From Tsuneonella litorea (lineage in GTDB: Bacteria; Pseudomonadota; Alphaproteobacteria; Sphingomonadales; Sphingomonadaceae): 64,000 bases of DNA. Where the stretch lies: NCBI RefSeq assembly GCF_025154015.1, contig NZ_JAOAMV010000005.1, positions 1-64,000 on the forward strand. Direction: 5' to 3'. Of the stretch, positions 44,380-52,457 are shown piece after piece (position 1 is the first letter of the stretch; each line of letters starts with the position of its first letter). The position numbers were made by a program, and so were the translations under genes. The notes under the pieces were generated by a model, which was not told where the DNA came from, did no database searches, and worked only from the letters and a program-made list of their open reading frames with translations.

Positions 44380-45141
44380 ATGAAAGCCTGGTACTTAGTT
44401 CTGTCCCTTGTCAGTGGCGTCCCGGTCGCTGCCGCCGCCCAGACAAGCTCGGAAGATGTTCGGGCCGCGGAACTGGCCTGCCAACTGGCGGGTCTGTGCG
44501 GCGAACTCGCGCAGCAGGAAGCCGATCGCGACAAGCAGGAAATCGAGGGCGTCGAGACCCGCGGCTTGCCCTCGATCGGTGCGCTCAAGGCCGCCAGCAA
44601 GGGCGCGCCGAGCGCGCGTCCCAAGACCTCGTCGTCCCGCTCGACGGCTTCGCAGATTAGCGAAGCGTCGAGGGCCAGGGCCACGCGCACGGCACGGCGG
44701 AACATACCCGCCGCGAGCGTTGGGCGTGCTCCACCGCTGGCAAGGACGCCGGTCGCCGCGCTTGGCTCGACCGCGGCTGACATTCCCGAGTCGCTCGCCC
44801 GTCGTGCGCCGCTGTTCATTACCTTCGATGTCAACTCGGCTCGGCTGACGAAGGAATCTGTCACCGAGGTCAAGAGCTTTGCCAAGGCGCTGGCCAATAT
44901 CCAGGCGTCGGGCATGGACAAGCGCTACCGGATCGAGGGCCATACAGATTCGACGGGGAATGCCGACTTCAACCGGAAGCTGTCGCTGGATCGTGCCGAA
45001 GCGGTACGCGAAGCGCTGATTGCGGAGGGTGTCGAGGCGTCCCGCATCGAGGTGGCAGGTTATGGACCCGATCAACCGATCGAGGGCTACGACAATACGG
45101 ATCCGGTCAACCGCCGCGTCGAGGCGGTCGAGATCAAGTAG
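44380..45141 (+). CDS. OmpA-family peptidoglycan-binding protein
   Basis: Exported protein of 253 aa. Signal peptide ends at AAAAQTSS. Residues about 30-135 are helical and basic and include a CQLAGLCG motif, possibly a disulfide. The C-terminal OmpA-like domain (about 150-253) has FDVNSARLT, IEGHTDSTGNADFN, LSLDRAEAVREAL and the YGPDQP end with NRRVE. It should bind peptidoglycan. The ATG at 44380 has GGAGG 7 bases away, better than the GTG six bases before. It may anchor the TPS/CHAT/kinase proteins to the wall. Confidence 0.88.
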   Translation: MKAWYLVLSLVSGVPVAAAAQTSSEDVRAAELACQLAGLCGELAQQEADRDKQEIEGVETRGLPSIGALKAASKGAPSARPKTSSSRSTASQISEASRARATRTARRNIPAASVGRAPPLARTPVAALGSTAADIPESLARRAPLFITFDVNSARLTKESVTEVKSFAKALANIQASGMDKRYRIEGHTDSTGNADFNRKLSLDRAEAVREALIAEGVEASRIEVAGYGPDQPIEGYDNTDPVNRRVEAVEIK

Positions 45142-45446
45142 TCGGTCCGTCAGGACTCTGGCAGACGCGAGGTCCTCGGGGCTGAGCCGGGATCTGGTGT
45201 CGTATGGTGCTGGTCGGCTTCGGGGGTGTCGTTGAAGCGTCTGCCTCCCGTACCCCGGGCACGGCTCCCGTGCATTTCCCTGATCGGGTTGCTATGAGAT
45301 GCGGCATGACCTTGTTTGTTCACCCACTTCGTGGCGGTGAACTTGCCTCGTGCTTCTGCCCTTCGCTGGCCGCAAGCGGCTTTGTCGCCGAGCGCCCGGT
45401 CCAGATCCCGATCGACAAGACCCATTGGTTGCAGCTGATAGCGCGC
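45142..45446. other. convergent intergenic gap
   Basis: 305 bases between convergent genes. No gene seen; a weak inverted repeat could end both transcripts but none is clear. Confidence 0.35.
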
Positions 45447-46301
45447 CTAGGCGGGGACGAAGTCTGCCCGCATCGCCACTTCCCCATCACAGCGCACCGC
45501 TTCCACCACATTCACGCCTGCTCCTCGCAGGTAGATTGGCTGGGACAGGAACAATGGCGCCCTGGCCTGGAAGGAAAACTGGGCGAGCGATCCTGCCTGC
45601 ATGGCGAATGCGGCAAGCCGCGAAGCCGTGAACGGACCTTGCACCACCAGCGCCGGATAGCCTTCGGCTTCGCGCGCGTAGGGCAGGTCGTAATGAATGC
45701 GGTGGCCGTTGAAGGTCGCCGCTGAGAAACGGAAGAGGTTTACCTCGTCGGGTTGCCAGATCTCGCCCGCGGGGCGGTGGGAGGCGCACACGGGCATTTC
45801 GATCGGCGGCCCGTTCGCTCGGTAGAGATAGCGCTGGCGCTCGCGAATGCAGGCGCGACCAGCTTGTTCGATCGTTCGATCGACCTCGACGAGGACCAGG
45901 TCACCGCTGCGGCCCCGTTTGTGGCTCACTCCTGCGATGCGTGAGACCTGGTCCGCTTCGCTTCCCAGAATCAGCGGGCTGTCAAACCGGATCGTCCCGC
46001 CAGCGAACATGCGGCGAGGCAGGCTAACCGACGGCAGGAAATCGCCGCGCCGCGGATGGCCGTCGGGGCCGATCTCGCTGTCCCTGGCGTGGGGCGGGAA
46101 AAAAGCCCAGTGCCCGAGCGGGGGCGACCGGTGCTCGACGTCGTCCGGGGCCCCGGTCGCGAGGGCAAAGCGTCGCAGCGGCTCCGCGCCAAGCACCTCG
46201 GTTCGGGTTTCCGTTCGACCGATGGTCTTTTGCCACTCCGCCAGATCTGATGCGGAGACAAAAGGCGCTACAGAGGCATTCACAGGCATGTTCCGGTTCA
46301 T
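45447..46301 (-). CDS. MaoC-like hydratase/FAS1-type dehydratase
   Basis: Protein of 284 aa with the double hot-dog layout of the FAS1-like dehydratase/mesaconyl-C4-CoA hydratase-like family (HTD2-like). The C-terminal hot-dog contains LFRFSAATFNGHRIHYDLPYA followed by VVQGPFTASRLA, typical of this family and carrying the catalytic His region. The substrate cannot be told; CoA-thioester hydration is likely. The start is taken at ATG 46301, which gives the usual family length; another Met is at 46289. It stands alone on the minus strand and its context does not suggest a pathway. Confidence 0.8.
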   Translation of the reverse strand: MNRNMPVNASVAPFVSASDLAEWQKTIGRTETRTEVLGAEPLRRFALATGAPDDVEHRSPPLGHWAFFPPHARDSEIGPDGHPRRGDFLPSVSLPRRMFAGGTIRFDSPLILGSEADQVSRIAGVSHKRGRSGDLVLVEVDRTIEQAGRACIRERQRYLYRANGPPIEMPVCASHRPAGEIWQPDEVNLFRFSAATFNGHRIHYDLPYAREAEGYPALVVQGPFTASRLAAFAMQAGSLAQFSFQARAPLFLSQPIYLRGAGVNVVEAVRCDGEVAMRADFVPA

Positions 46302-47138
46302 CAACTGTCGCGGAAATCGATAGGGGGGAGGCTCGATTGGTCCAATCGGAAATTTGGTTTCCAGGTCTGCGCGCAGGCGCTCAAGCAACGATCTAGAGAT
46401 CAACGTTCGTGCGCGGACGGGCTGGGGGAGGTCGCAGCAAGCAGAGCGTGAGCGCGTCGCCGGCATCAGCACCAGCGAACACATCGTGTACAAATCAAGA
46501 ATTGGCTTCATCAAGGTTGATGAGAAAATGGTTGCGGGGTGTATTTCCGGGTACAGATTAGGAACTAGCTCGGTGACGGGCACACAAGGCGCCTCGTTCT
46601 GAAACCCGCTTGAGAGGGCAAGGATATTGTGACTGGCGCGCGATGCAGCTTACGCAAAACTCCGTATCTCGATCTACACTGGCCCTAAGGGGCGCCGTCC
46701 TATCGTCGCTCTGACGCCAGCAAGAACCCCTAACAGTCTTGGCGAGCGTTCACCGAGAGGCTGCCCGGCCAACATCGGGCCGCCAAATTCGGTGCTCATG
46801 GGAAAATCGGGGACGGCTTTTTCGCGTGAGCCGCCCCGAACCCCAGGTCGCCCGCAGTGCCGGCCTTCCATCGCCAAGAGCGCGCGTGAGGCGGCCGTTC
46901 TCGTCTTCGAGCGGGAGTGGAAGTTTTTTGCCTCCGGCACCGCCACCCGCCATGCTTTCGCTGCCCGCGCAAAGTTCCTGGCATCCTGCACACTCCGTTC
47001 CAGCCTGACACACTCGATGTCCGGCTTTAAAGCTATCGTGCAAGGTGGTCTTACCGACGCCTCCCGGGATGAATTTGCACTCGCGTGCTGCGTCGTGCAT
47101 GCGCGCGGTCGTTGATCGGCGAAGGACAGACACGCGCG
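46302..47138. other. gap holding an IS3 remnant
   Basis: 837 bases without an intact gene. The minus strand around 46850-46990 keeps a decayed IS3 orfA (separate entry). The remainder shows nothing recognisable. Confidence 0.4.
46850..46990 (-). mobile_element. decayed IS3-family orfA fragment
   Basis: On the minus strand the codons spell a GG-x(4)-VPEAKKL-type block, then LEDENGRL, matching the zipper-like part of IS3 OrfA transposase proteins (YGGM-x-VSEAKRLKxLEDENxxLKRLLAD). The two pieces are in different frames, shifted inside a run of six A. No orfB or inverted repeats were found. The element is therefore a short relic. Confidence 0.5.
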
Positions 47139-47990
47139 ATGAAGATCATGGTGACCGGCGCCGCGGGCCAACTCGGCCGCGCCCTTATCGCGAGTGCGCC
47201 GCCATCGGCCAACATTATCCCCACGACCCGCGATTCCCTCGATCTCGCGGACCCTTCCGCGGTATCCCGTGCGGTGTCCGAGATCCGGCCGGATATCGTG
47301 GTGAACGCGGGCGCCTACGTCGCGGTGGATCGCGCCGAGAGCGAGGAATCCCTAGCGTACGCGATCAATGCCGGTGCAGTGGAGGTCCTGGCCGGCATAC
47401 TTCGGGAAACGGGCGGTCGCCTCGTACAAGTGTCGACCGACTTCGTGTTCAGCGGCGACAGTCCGCGTGCATGGCAGCCTGGCGACTTGCGCGCCCCACT
47501 TTCCGCCTACGGCAGGTCGAAGGCTGCTGGAGAGGATGCCGCTGGCGAGGACGCGATCATCATGCGCACTGCATGGGTCCACGGCGCGGGTGGGGCGAAC
47601 TTCGTGACCACCATGCTGCGCTTGATGCGCGAGCGCGACGAAGTGCGGGTCGTTTGCGATCAGATCGGCGCCCCGACATGGACCGGCACTCTTGCGCGCG
47701 CGATCTGGGGCCTCGTGGAACGCGACGCGGTCGGCACCTGGCACTGGAGCGACGCGGGAGTTGCCAGCTGGTACGATTTCGCGCTCGCGATCCAGGAGGA
47801 GGCGCTGGTGCTCGGACTGCTCGATCGCGCGGTCCCGGTGGTCCCGATCCAGACCAGCGAGTATCCCACTCCAGCGACCCGTCCGGCGTTCTCCTTGCTC
47901 GATTCGAGCGCGACGCGCCAAGCGCTGGGCTTTCGGGCGATCCACTGGCGCGAGACCCTTCGCCAGCATCTTCGCGAAGTGACCGCCTGA
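47139..47990 (+). CDS. rfbD: dTDP-4-dehydrorhamnose reductase
   Basis: RmlD-type reductase of 283 aa: Rossmann glycine motif TGAAGQLG at the N terminus, STDFVFSG (about 99-106), and catalytic Tyr124 and Lys128 (YGRSK). It makes dTDP-L-rhamnose with NAD(P)H in the last step of the RmlABCD pathway. RmlA, B and C are not in the window, so this is a solitary copy or the others lie elsewhere. It starts at ATG 47139 with a weak ribosome site. The IS3 remnant just upstream suggests a disturbed locus. Confidence 0.9.
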   Translation: MKIMVTGAAGQLGRALIASAPPSANIIPTTRDSLDLADPSAVSRAVSEIRPDIVVNAGAYVAVDRAESEESLAYAINAGAVEVLAGILRETGGRLVQVSTDFVFSGDSPRAWQPGDLRAPLSAYGRSKAAGEDAAGEDAIIMRTAWVHGAGGANFVTTMLRLMRERDEVRVVCDQIGAPTWTGTLARAIWGLVERDAVGTWHWSDAGVASWYDFALAIQEEALVLGLLDRAVPVVPIQTSEYPTPATRPAFSLLDSSATRQALGFRAIHWRETLRQHLREVTA

Positions 47991-48167
47991 TCCGACGGGA
48001 TACCGCGCGTGCGATCGCGCTTCTTTCTCCCGGCCGCCAAGTCCGCACTTTACACGCGCGGTGTGGCACGTTGGCGCGAGAGCGTGCGGCCCATGTGCGA
48101 GGCGGGGGACGCGCGGGAGAGACGAGGAACGCGGCGGGCCGCGCACATCGCGAAGGTGGCCGCCGGG

Positions 48168-48626
48168 TCAGTGCAGCGCGGTGACCGAGACCGCACAGGT
48201 CGTGCTGTCGATGGTCGCCTGCGCCTGGGTCAGCCACCGTCTTCCCGCCGGGCCGACCGACCAGTAGGCGATGGCGAGGCGCAACCGTTCGCGGTGATGC
48301 GGATCCTGGCCAAGCAGGTCGACCGTGTAAGTATGCGGTGCTGCCATCGCATGACCGAGCGCGTCATCGATCGGCCCCTACGGCCCGGACAGCGCGGCGA
48401 GGCAATGGTGGCTCGTCAGATCGGGTCGGCCCAGCTGCGGTGACGGATGGATCGCAGCGAGCGCTTCGGTGGTTACTGGCGCGGGCTGCAGCGCCAGCGG
48501 AGCGGCACCGATCGTGCTCGACGAGACAATAGCCAAACTCGCTGCGCGCAGCCTGGCAGCAAGTCGGTTGCGCGCCCCGCGGCGGCGGAGGATGTGGCTC
48601 CGCGTTCGATGTGGTCGGGCGTGCAT
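48168..48626 (-). pseudogene. ORF interrupted by in-frame amber codon
   Basis: An open frame from 48626 (82 codons, with signal-peptide-like basic start and hydrophobic run) ends at TAG 48378-48380. The same frame continues without another stop for 69 codons (GPIDDALGHAMAAPHTYTVD..., then ..LTQAQATIDSTTCAVSV) to TGA at 48168. Reading through the amber gives one ~152-aa protein with an N-terminal export signal. Either a nonsense mutation, a sequencing error or two separate peptides. Family not recognised. Confidence 0.5.
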
Positions 48627-48969
48627 CTTCGAAATCCCCCCGGTCCCATCAGTACCCTGACATGGTTAATGGATGGGAAATCGCTATCTGCGCTTTGCGC
48701 GACAGGCGATCCGGACGGCCGGTCCAGGCACGCGGCGGCCGTCTATCGAGGGCGTCGTGTAGGAAAGGTCCGGACGATCTGCATGTGACCAAATGCCAGC
48801 TTGGTGGGCAGGCAAGGGCCGAGCCGAGCCGGGAATCGCCTGAACGCCCCGGACGCCTTTCGGGGCTTACCGTCTGTCGGAGGTTGCGTCCTGCCTTGTC
48901 CGCGAGCAAGGTAGCGCCAGGTGCGGCGCTGAGCCCTCTTGAGATCATCGCTGGGCGCGGGGCGGACAA
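48627..48969. other. intergenic stretch
   Basis: About 340 bases with no supported gene. A possible promoter region for the PilZ gene downstream, but no strong match was found. Confidence 0.35.
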
Positions 48970-49518
48970 TTGAAGGAAGAATGTGCCTTTTTTGTCGCGC
49001 GTGCAGGTGCAATCTGGGCGTGCTTTCTCGACGGCCGGCCCGCGGTCAAGCTCGGCGGCGAAGACGAGTTCTGGCAGGCGGTGAGTCTGTTTTACGACGA
49101 GCGGAACCCCCATTCAGAGACCGTTTCCGCGACCCATACGCCGCCACCGCCACCGCCAACCCCGGCACCGGAGCCGGAGTCGGCCGAGCCAGATCCTGAC
49201 GAGCCGGGCCAACCCCGTACCGTCAACGAGCGGTCGGCCGAGCGGCACGCCGTGTCGATCGTGGGCCGGATCTTCACGTCGGGCGGCAGCAGGGAAGCAA
49301 TCGTCGGGGACCTCTCGTCGACGGGTTGCCGGTTCGAGGATTACTCGGACCGCAGGATCGAGAAGGGCGCGCACTTGACGGTCAAGATCGGGACGGTAGG
49401 GCCGATCCCGGCGACGGTGCGGTGGAATCGCAGTCCCATTGTCGGGGTCCAGTTCGACGCACCGCTGCATCCTTCGGTGCTCGAGCACATCCGCCTCCAG
49501 TTTGGCCGAGCGAAGTAA
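48970..49518 (+). CDS. PilZ-domain protein
   Basis: Protein of 182 aa. N-terminal part (about 1-45) of unknown type, then a Pro-rich linker ([13 protein letters not shown], about 58-70) and a PilZ-like domain (about 85-182). The domain has [12 protein letters not shown] for the (D/N)xSxxG motif; the RxxxR at its start is less typical, reading NERSAERH. It may bind c-di-GMP, though weak conservation of the first Arg makes this less sure. It starts with TTG at 48970. A CtrA relic follows directly. Confidence 0.72.
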   Translation: MKEECAFFVARAGAIWACFLDGRPAVKLGGEDEFWQAVSLFYDERNPHSETVSATHTPPPPPPTPAPEPESAEPDPDEPGQPRTVNERSAERHAVSIVGRIFTSGGSREAIVGDLSSTGCRFEDYSDRRIEKGAHLTVKIGTVGPIPATVRWNRSPIVGVQFDAPLHPSVLEHIRLQFGRAK

Positions 49519-49540
49519 GCGAGGGGCATGGCTTCCAGCC

Positions 49541-49693
49541 GAGTTCACTCCCGAAGGCTTCACCGTCTGCTCGACCGATCATGGCGCAGAGGGCTTGGAC
49601 CTCGGCCAGATCTACGAAAACGACATTATCCTGCTCGACCTGGACCCGCCCGACATGCTGCGCGATCCGGGCAAAAGGGCATGGGCCGCATGA
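49541..49693 (+). pseudogene. ctrA-like receiver-domain fragment
   Basis: Codons 49547-49657 match the CtrA receiver of this window (51519-52214) at 25 of 37 positions by my count, covering EGF-x-V, STD, the DLG block and LLDL with phosphoacceptor Asp, ending PPDM (the intact gene has LPDM). No start is present, and after DM the frame turns to unrelated residues and stops. It is on the opposite strand from ctrA, about 2 kb away. It is a fossil of a second response-regulator gene or of a ctrA copy. Confidence 0.75.
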
Positions 49694-49873
49694 CCAGCGC
49701 GTACATGTATGGGCGCGCCAAGAGCATCGATGCCGCCGGGCATTCGGCAAACTCTCGTCAGCGAGGGACCCGGTGCGGCGCGATTGCACCCGAGTACGAC
49801 TGCTCGCGCCCGAGCGCCGTGGGTCATCATGAGCGATGAAGCGGCGCGCCGCGATGGGCGGAGGCGTGCAGGC

Positions 49874-50575
49874 CTAGTCCGACCGCTCCACCGGAACTAC
49901 ATTGTAACGCCTTAGCTCGTCCTGGCTGAGACAATACCGGGTCGCGGGATGCGCTGCAGATTGAACCGCGCTCTGCTTGTACATGACCTCGGTGAGCAGC
50001 TTCCGGCTCACCCCCATGCGGATCAGGAAGTCGTTGTCATCGCTTGCGAGCTTGGCACTGGCCTGCTCGATTTCACCGATCAGTTCCGCCGCTGCACTGG
50101 TTCCTTCAGCAATGGTCTCCTGGATGACATCGCGCTGGTTGGTGTGGGTGAACATGTGAACCACGAAATGTCCGCCGGGTTCGACAATCCGCCGGTCGCC
50201 GCCCATGAACACGAAGTTGCAGGCCGAGAAACAGGCCCACCCCGACGGGATCCGTGCCAGCATCCCCGGAAACGACCGAATGACCTTCCCGGCCGCGTTT
50301 CCCGCCGCGGCATCACCCCCTCCCGAGCGTAACCAGATTTCGGCAAGTTCGTTATCTGCTTCGATCGCGGCGCGAAGCCGCGTCGGAAGCGAGGCGTCGA
50401 TGCGGCCTTCCGCAAGCAGGACCCTAGCCCCGTTCCGCGTAGCCGGTGTCAGCGTCATTGCGGAGGCAGGACCGAAGTCGAAGTCGGCCGGGCATGTCGG
50501 ATTGACCGGGTCATTGGCTGCCGCCAGAAGACCGGCCGCCGCGACAAGTCCAAGCGCACCGGACAGCCGCATCAT
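49874..50575 (-). CDS. ClpP-like periplasmic serine peptidase homologue
   Basis: Exported protein of 233 aa: signal peptide from MMRLSGALGLVAAAGLLAAANDP. The body resembles the ClpP/crotonase-fold family of COG3904-type proteins: LRSGGGDAAAGNAAGKVIR (oxyanion loop region), Ser in CFSACNFVFMGG and a His in GGHFVVHMF. These fit the Ser and His of such proteases; the acidic third residue is not clear. Start at 50575 overlaps the stop of the gene upstream by ATGA. Substrate unknown. Confidence 0.75.
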   Translation of the reverse strand: MMRLSGALGLVAAAGLLAAANDPVNPTCPADFDFGPASAMTLTPATRNGARVLLAEGRIDASLPTRLRAAIEADNELAEIWLRSGGGDAAAGNAAGKVIRSFPGMLARIPSGWACFSACNFVFMGGDRRIVEPGGHFVVHMFTHTNQRDVIQETIAEGTSAAAELIGEIEQASAKLASDDNDFLIRMGVSRKLLTEVMYKQSAVQSAAHPATRYCLSQDELRRYNVVPVERSD

Positions 50576-50970
50576 GCGATCAGTGCATAGCGCGCTGCGG
50601 GGGGCTTGCGACACATCCGCTTGTCGGCGCGCGTCTCTTCTCCGCGGACGATGATGACATCGGACACGACGAGACATTGCAACCCGTCGTCGTCCTGGTC
50701 ATTCCGGGCGACGACAGTCGACGTGCCGGACACGTTCGACCGGGTGTTCGAGGTCCATGCTGAGGAAGATCCGACAGCTACATCGGCTTCGACGCCTTCT
50801 CCACGCGTTGCTTCGAGCGTTGCGAGTGCGGCTTGCTTCTGCTCCTCCGGATCGAGCTTGCAGGCGATCGCTGCGGTTAGCTGGTCGGTCAGGCCAGGAA
50901 TGGGTATCCAGCCCGAAAGACCAGAACGCGATGCTGCCGATCCTGCCAGCGAGCCGAGGATGGAGCCCAA
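50572..50970 (-). CDS. surface-antigen-like protein, 3' part (possibly split gene)
   Basis: Frame of 132 codons with a glycine zipper-like start (GSILGSLAGSAASRSG) and a C-terminal domain with SNTRSNVSGTSTVVA, CLVVSDVIIVRG and a final CRKPPAARYAL. It looks like RT0821/17-kDa-antigen-type periplasmic proteins, with two cysteines in the usual places. The only start is TTG, and an open frame in another phase overlaps its front, suggesting that its true N terminus lies at 51158. Its end overlaps the start of the ClpP-like gene (ATGA). Confidence 0.6.
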   Translation of the reverse strand: MGSILGSLAGSAASRSGLSGWIPIPGLTDQLTAAIACKLDPEEQKQAALATLEATRGEGVEADVAVGSSSAWTSNTRSNVSGTSTVVARNDQDDDGLQCLVVSDVIIVRGEETRADKRMCRKPPAARYALIA

Positions 50971-51158
50971 GGCCTGGGACCCTGCGCTGCGCGACTTGCC
51001 CTTCGGGCATCCATCGGGTGTGGACTCGGTAGGTGGTTTAAATGCTCGCGAATACCGTCCAGCACACCCTGGATGATCTTGCCGATTGCCTGGTCGTTAT
51101 CCGCATCCTTCAGGCGCAGCAACTCGGTCAGCGCGACATGAGTATTGCGGTGAGGCAT
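50889..51158 (-). CDS. short ORF, likely true N terminus of the neighbouring split gene
   Basis: ORF of 89 codons starting MPHRNTHVALTEL, a helix-rich, charged part (RLKDADNDQAIGKIIQGVLDGIREHL) that reads as real protein. After about residue 45 it becomes Arg/Pro-rich, and the plausible continuation is in the frame of the 50970 ORF. A frameshift near 50970-51020 would join both to a protein of about 190 aa. Alternatively it is a separate small gene. Confidence 0.4.
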   Translation of the reverse strand: MPHRNTHVALTELLRLKDADNDQAIGKIIQGVLDGIREHLNHLPSPHPMDARRASRAAQGPRPWAPSSARWQDRQHRVLVFRAGYPFLA

Positions 51159-51518
51159 CAAGCAACTCTCTTGGTGACCCATTCAAAGAGATATCCATAA
51201 GACACGAAGTTTACGATAATTTGAACCCCCCTCTGGGGCAGGTGAGGAAGCCGTGTCCAGCGACACGGCAGACCCGCTCCTGTGACGAGTGGATTTTACT
51301 TCACAATGCGTCCAACGCCGGGCGGCCCTTCGGGATCGCGTGAGGGCTGGAAGGCCTGGGGGGGCCTGCCATCGCAGAGGCAGGGCTACCCACGTAACGG
51401 CGATGCCAGATGGGTTCTGCCTGGCCGATCCCGTAGGGCTGTCAGAACCGAATGCTGAACGAGCGGTGCGCTGTTTACACAAAGCTCGGGAACTATTGCA
51501 GTGGAGTTTCCCGATAGA
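51159..51518. other. gap after ctrA
   Basis: About 360 bases downstream of ctrA (minus strand) with no supported gene. A weak 5-bp stem (GGGAA/TTCCC) occurs at about 51488-51512 and could act in ctrA termination. Confidence 0.3.
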
Positions 51519-52214
51519 TCAGGCTGCCATGGCTTCTTCTTGTGGATCATTGAGGACATATCCGCGACCCCAGATCGTTTGGATGTAGTTCTCGCCCCCG
51601 CAGGCGTGGCTCAGCTTCTTACGCAGCTTGCAGATGAACACGTCGATGATCTTGAGCTCGGGTTCGTCCATGCCGCCGTAGAGGTGGTTGAGGAACATGT
51701 CCTTTGTGAGTGTCGTACCCTTGCGGAGGCTGAGGAGCTCGATAATGGCATATTCCTTGCCGGTCAGGTGGACCCGCGCGCCGTCGACTTCGACGGTCTT
51801 AGCGTCGAGGTTTACCGCCAGCTTGCCGGTGCGGATGACCGACTGCGAATGGCCCTTCGAGCGGCGGACGACCGCATGGATGCGTGCCACCAGTTCCTCG
51901 CGGTGGAACGGCTTGGTCACGTAGTCGTCGGCACCGAAGCCGAAACTGCGGATTTTCCAGTCCATGTCCGCCAATCCCGACAGGATCAGCACCGGCGTCT
52001 GCACCTTCGCGACGCGCAGCTTCTTGAGCACGTCGTGTCCGTGCATGTCCGGCAGGTTCAGATCGAGCAGGATGATGTCATAGTCGTAGAGTTTGCCAAG
52101 ATCGCAGCCCTCCTCGCCGAGATCGGTCGAGTAGACGTTGAAGCCCTCGGTAGTGAGCATGAGCTCGATCGCCCTTGCCGTCGCCGGCTCGTCCTCGATC
52201 AGCAGAACTCGCAT
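51519..52214 (-). CDS. ctrA: cell-cycle response regulator CtrA
   Basis: Response regulator of 231 aa, near the usual CtrA length. The receiver has [13 protein letters not shown], phosphoacceptor Asp51 (LLDLNLPDM) and TKPF with the conserved Lys. The winged-helix DNA-binding domain has [28 protein letters not shown] and [14 protein letters not shown], a near-standard CtrA sequence. CtrA controls the cell cycle, motility, pili and gene transfer agents in alphaproteobacteria. ATG 52214 has GAGGGG 7 bases upstream. A CtrA-like box lies 50 bases upstream, so autoregulation is likely. Divergent from a GGDEF-EAL gene. Confidence 0.95.
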   Translation of the reverse strand: MRVLLIEDEPATARAIELMLTTEGFNVYSTDLGEEGCDLGKLYDYDIILLDLNLPDMHGHDVLKKLRVAKVQTPVLILSGLADMDWKIRSFGFGADDYVTKPFHREELVARIHAVVRRSKGHSQSVIRTGKLAVNLDAKTVEVDGARVHLTGKEYAIIELLSLRKGTTLTKDMFLNHLYGGMDEPELKIIDVFICKLRKKLSHACGGENYIQTIWGRGYVLNDPQEEAMAA

Positions 52215-52260
52215 GACATGTCCCCTCGCGAAACGAATGACGCTGATCTGAAGGAAATTG

Positions 52261-52276
52261 GTTAACAAGGTACTAA
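52261..52276 (-). promoter_or_regulatory. candidate CtrA autoregulatory box
   Basis: On the minus strand TTAG, seven bases, TTAAC, one mismatch from TTAA-N7-TTAAC, lies about 50 bases before the ctrA start. Autoregulation of ctrA is known in Caulobacter. A lone half-site (TTAACC) also occurs at 52417-52422 on the side of the GGDEF-EAL gene. Confidence 0.5.
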
Positions 52277-52457
52277 GGCGCCGAAAGATCTCGCCGAGCA
52301 GGTCAGGCTGGGTCGCTATCCCATTTGAAGCGGGGTAGGCACAGGCAAGCCCACCAAAGCAACCAGCAGTCTTTCGGCACCCGCGAAATCCCCCAAAGTC
52401 CCCGCCTATGCGAAAACTTAACCTTTATTCGCAATAGATGGGCATTCGAGGGGCCGA

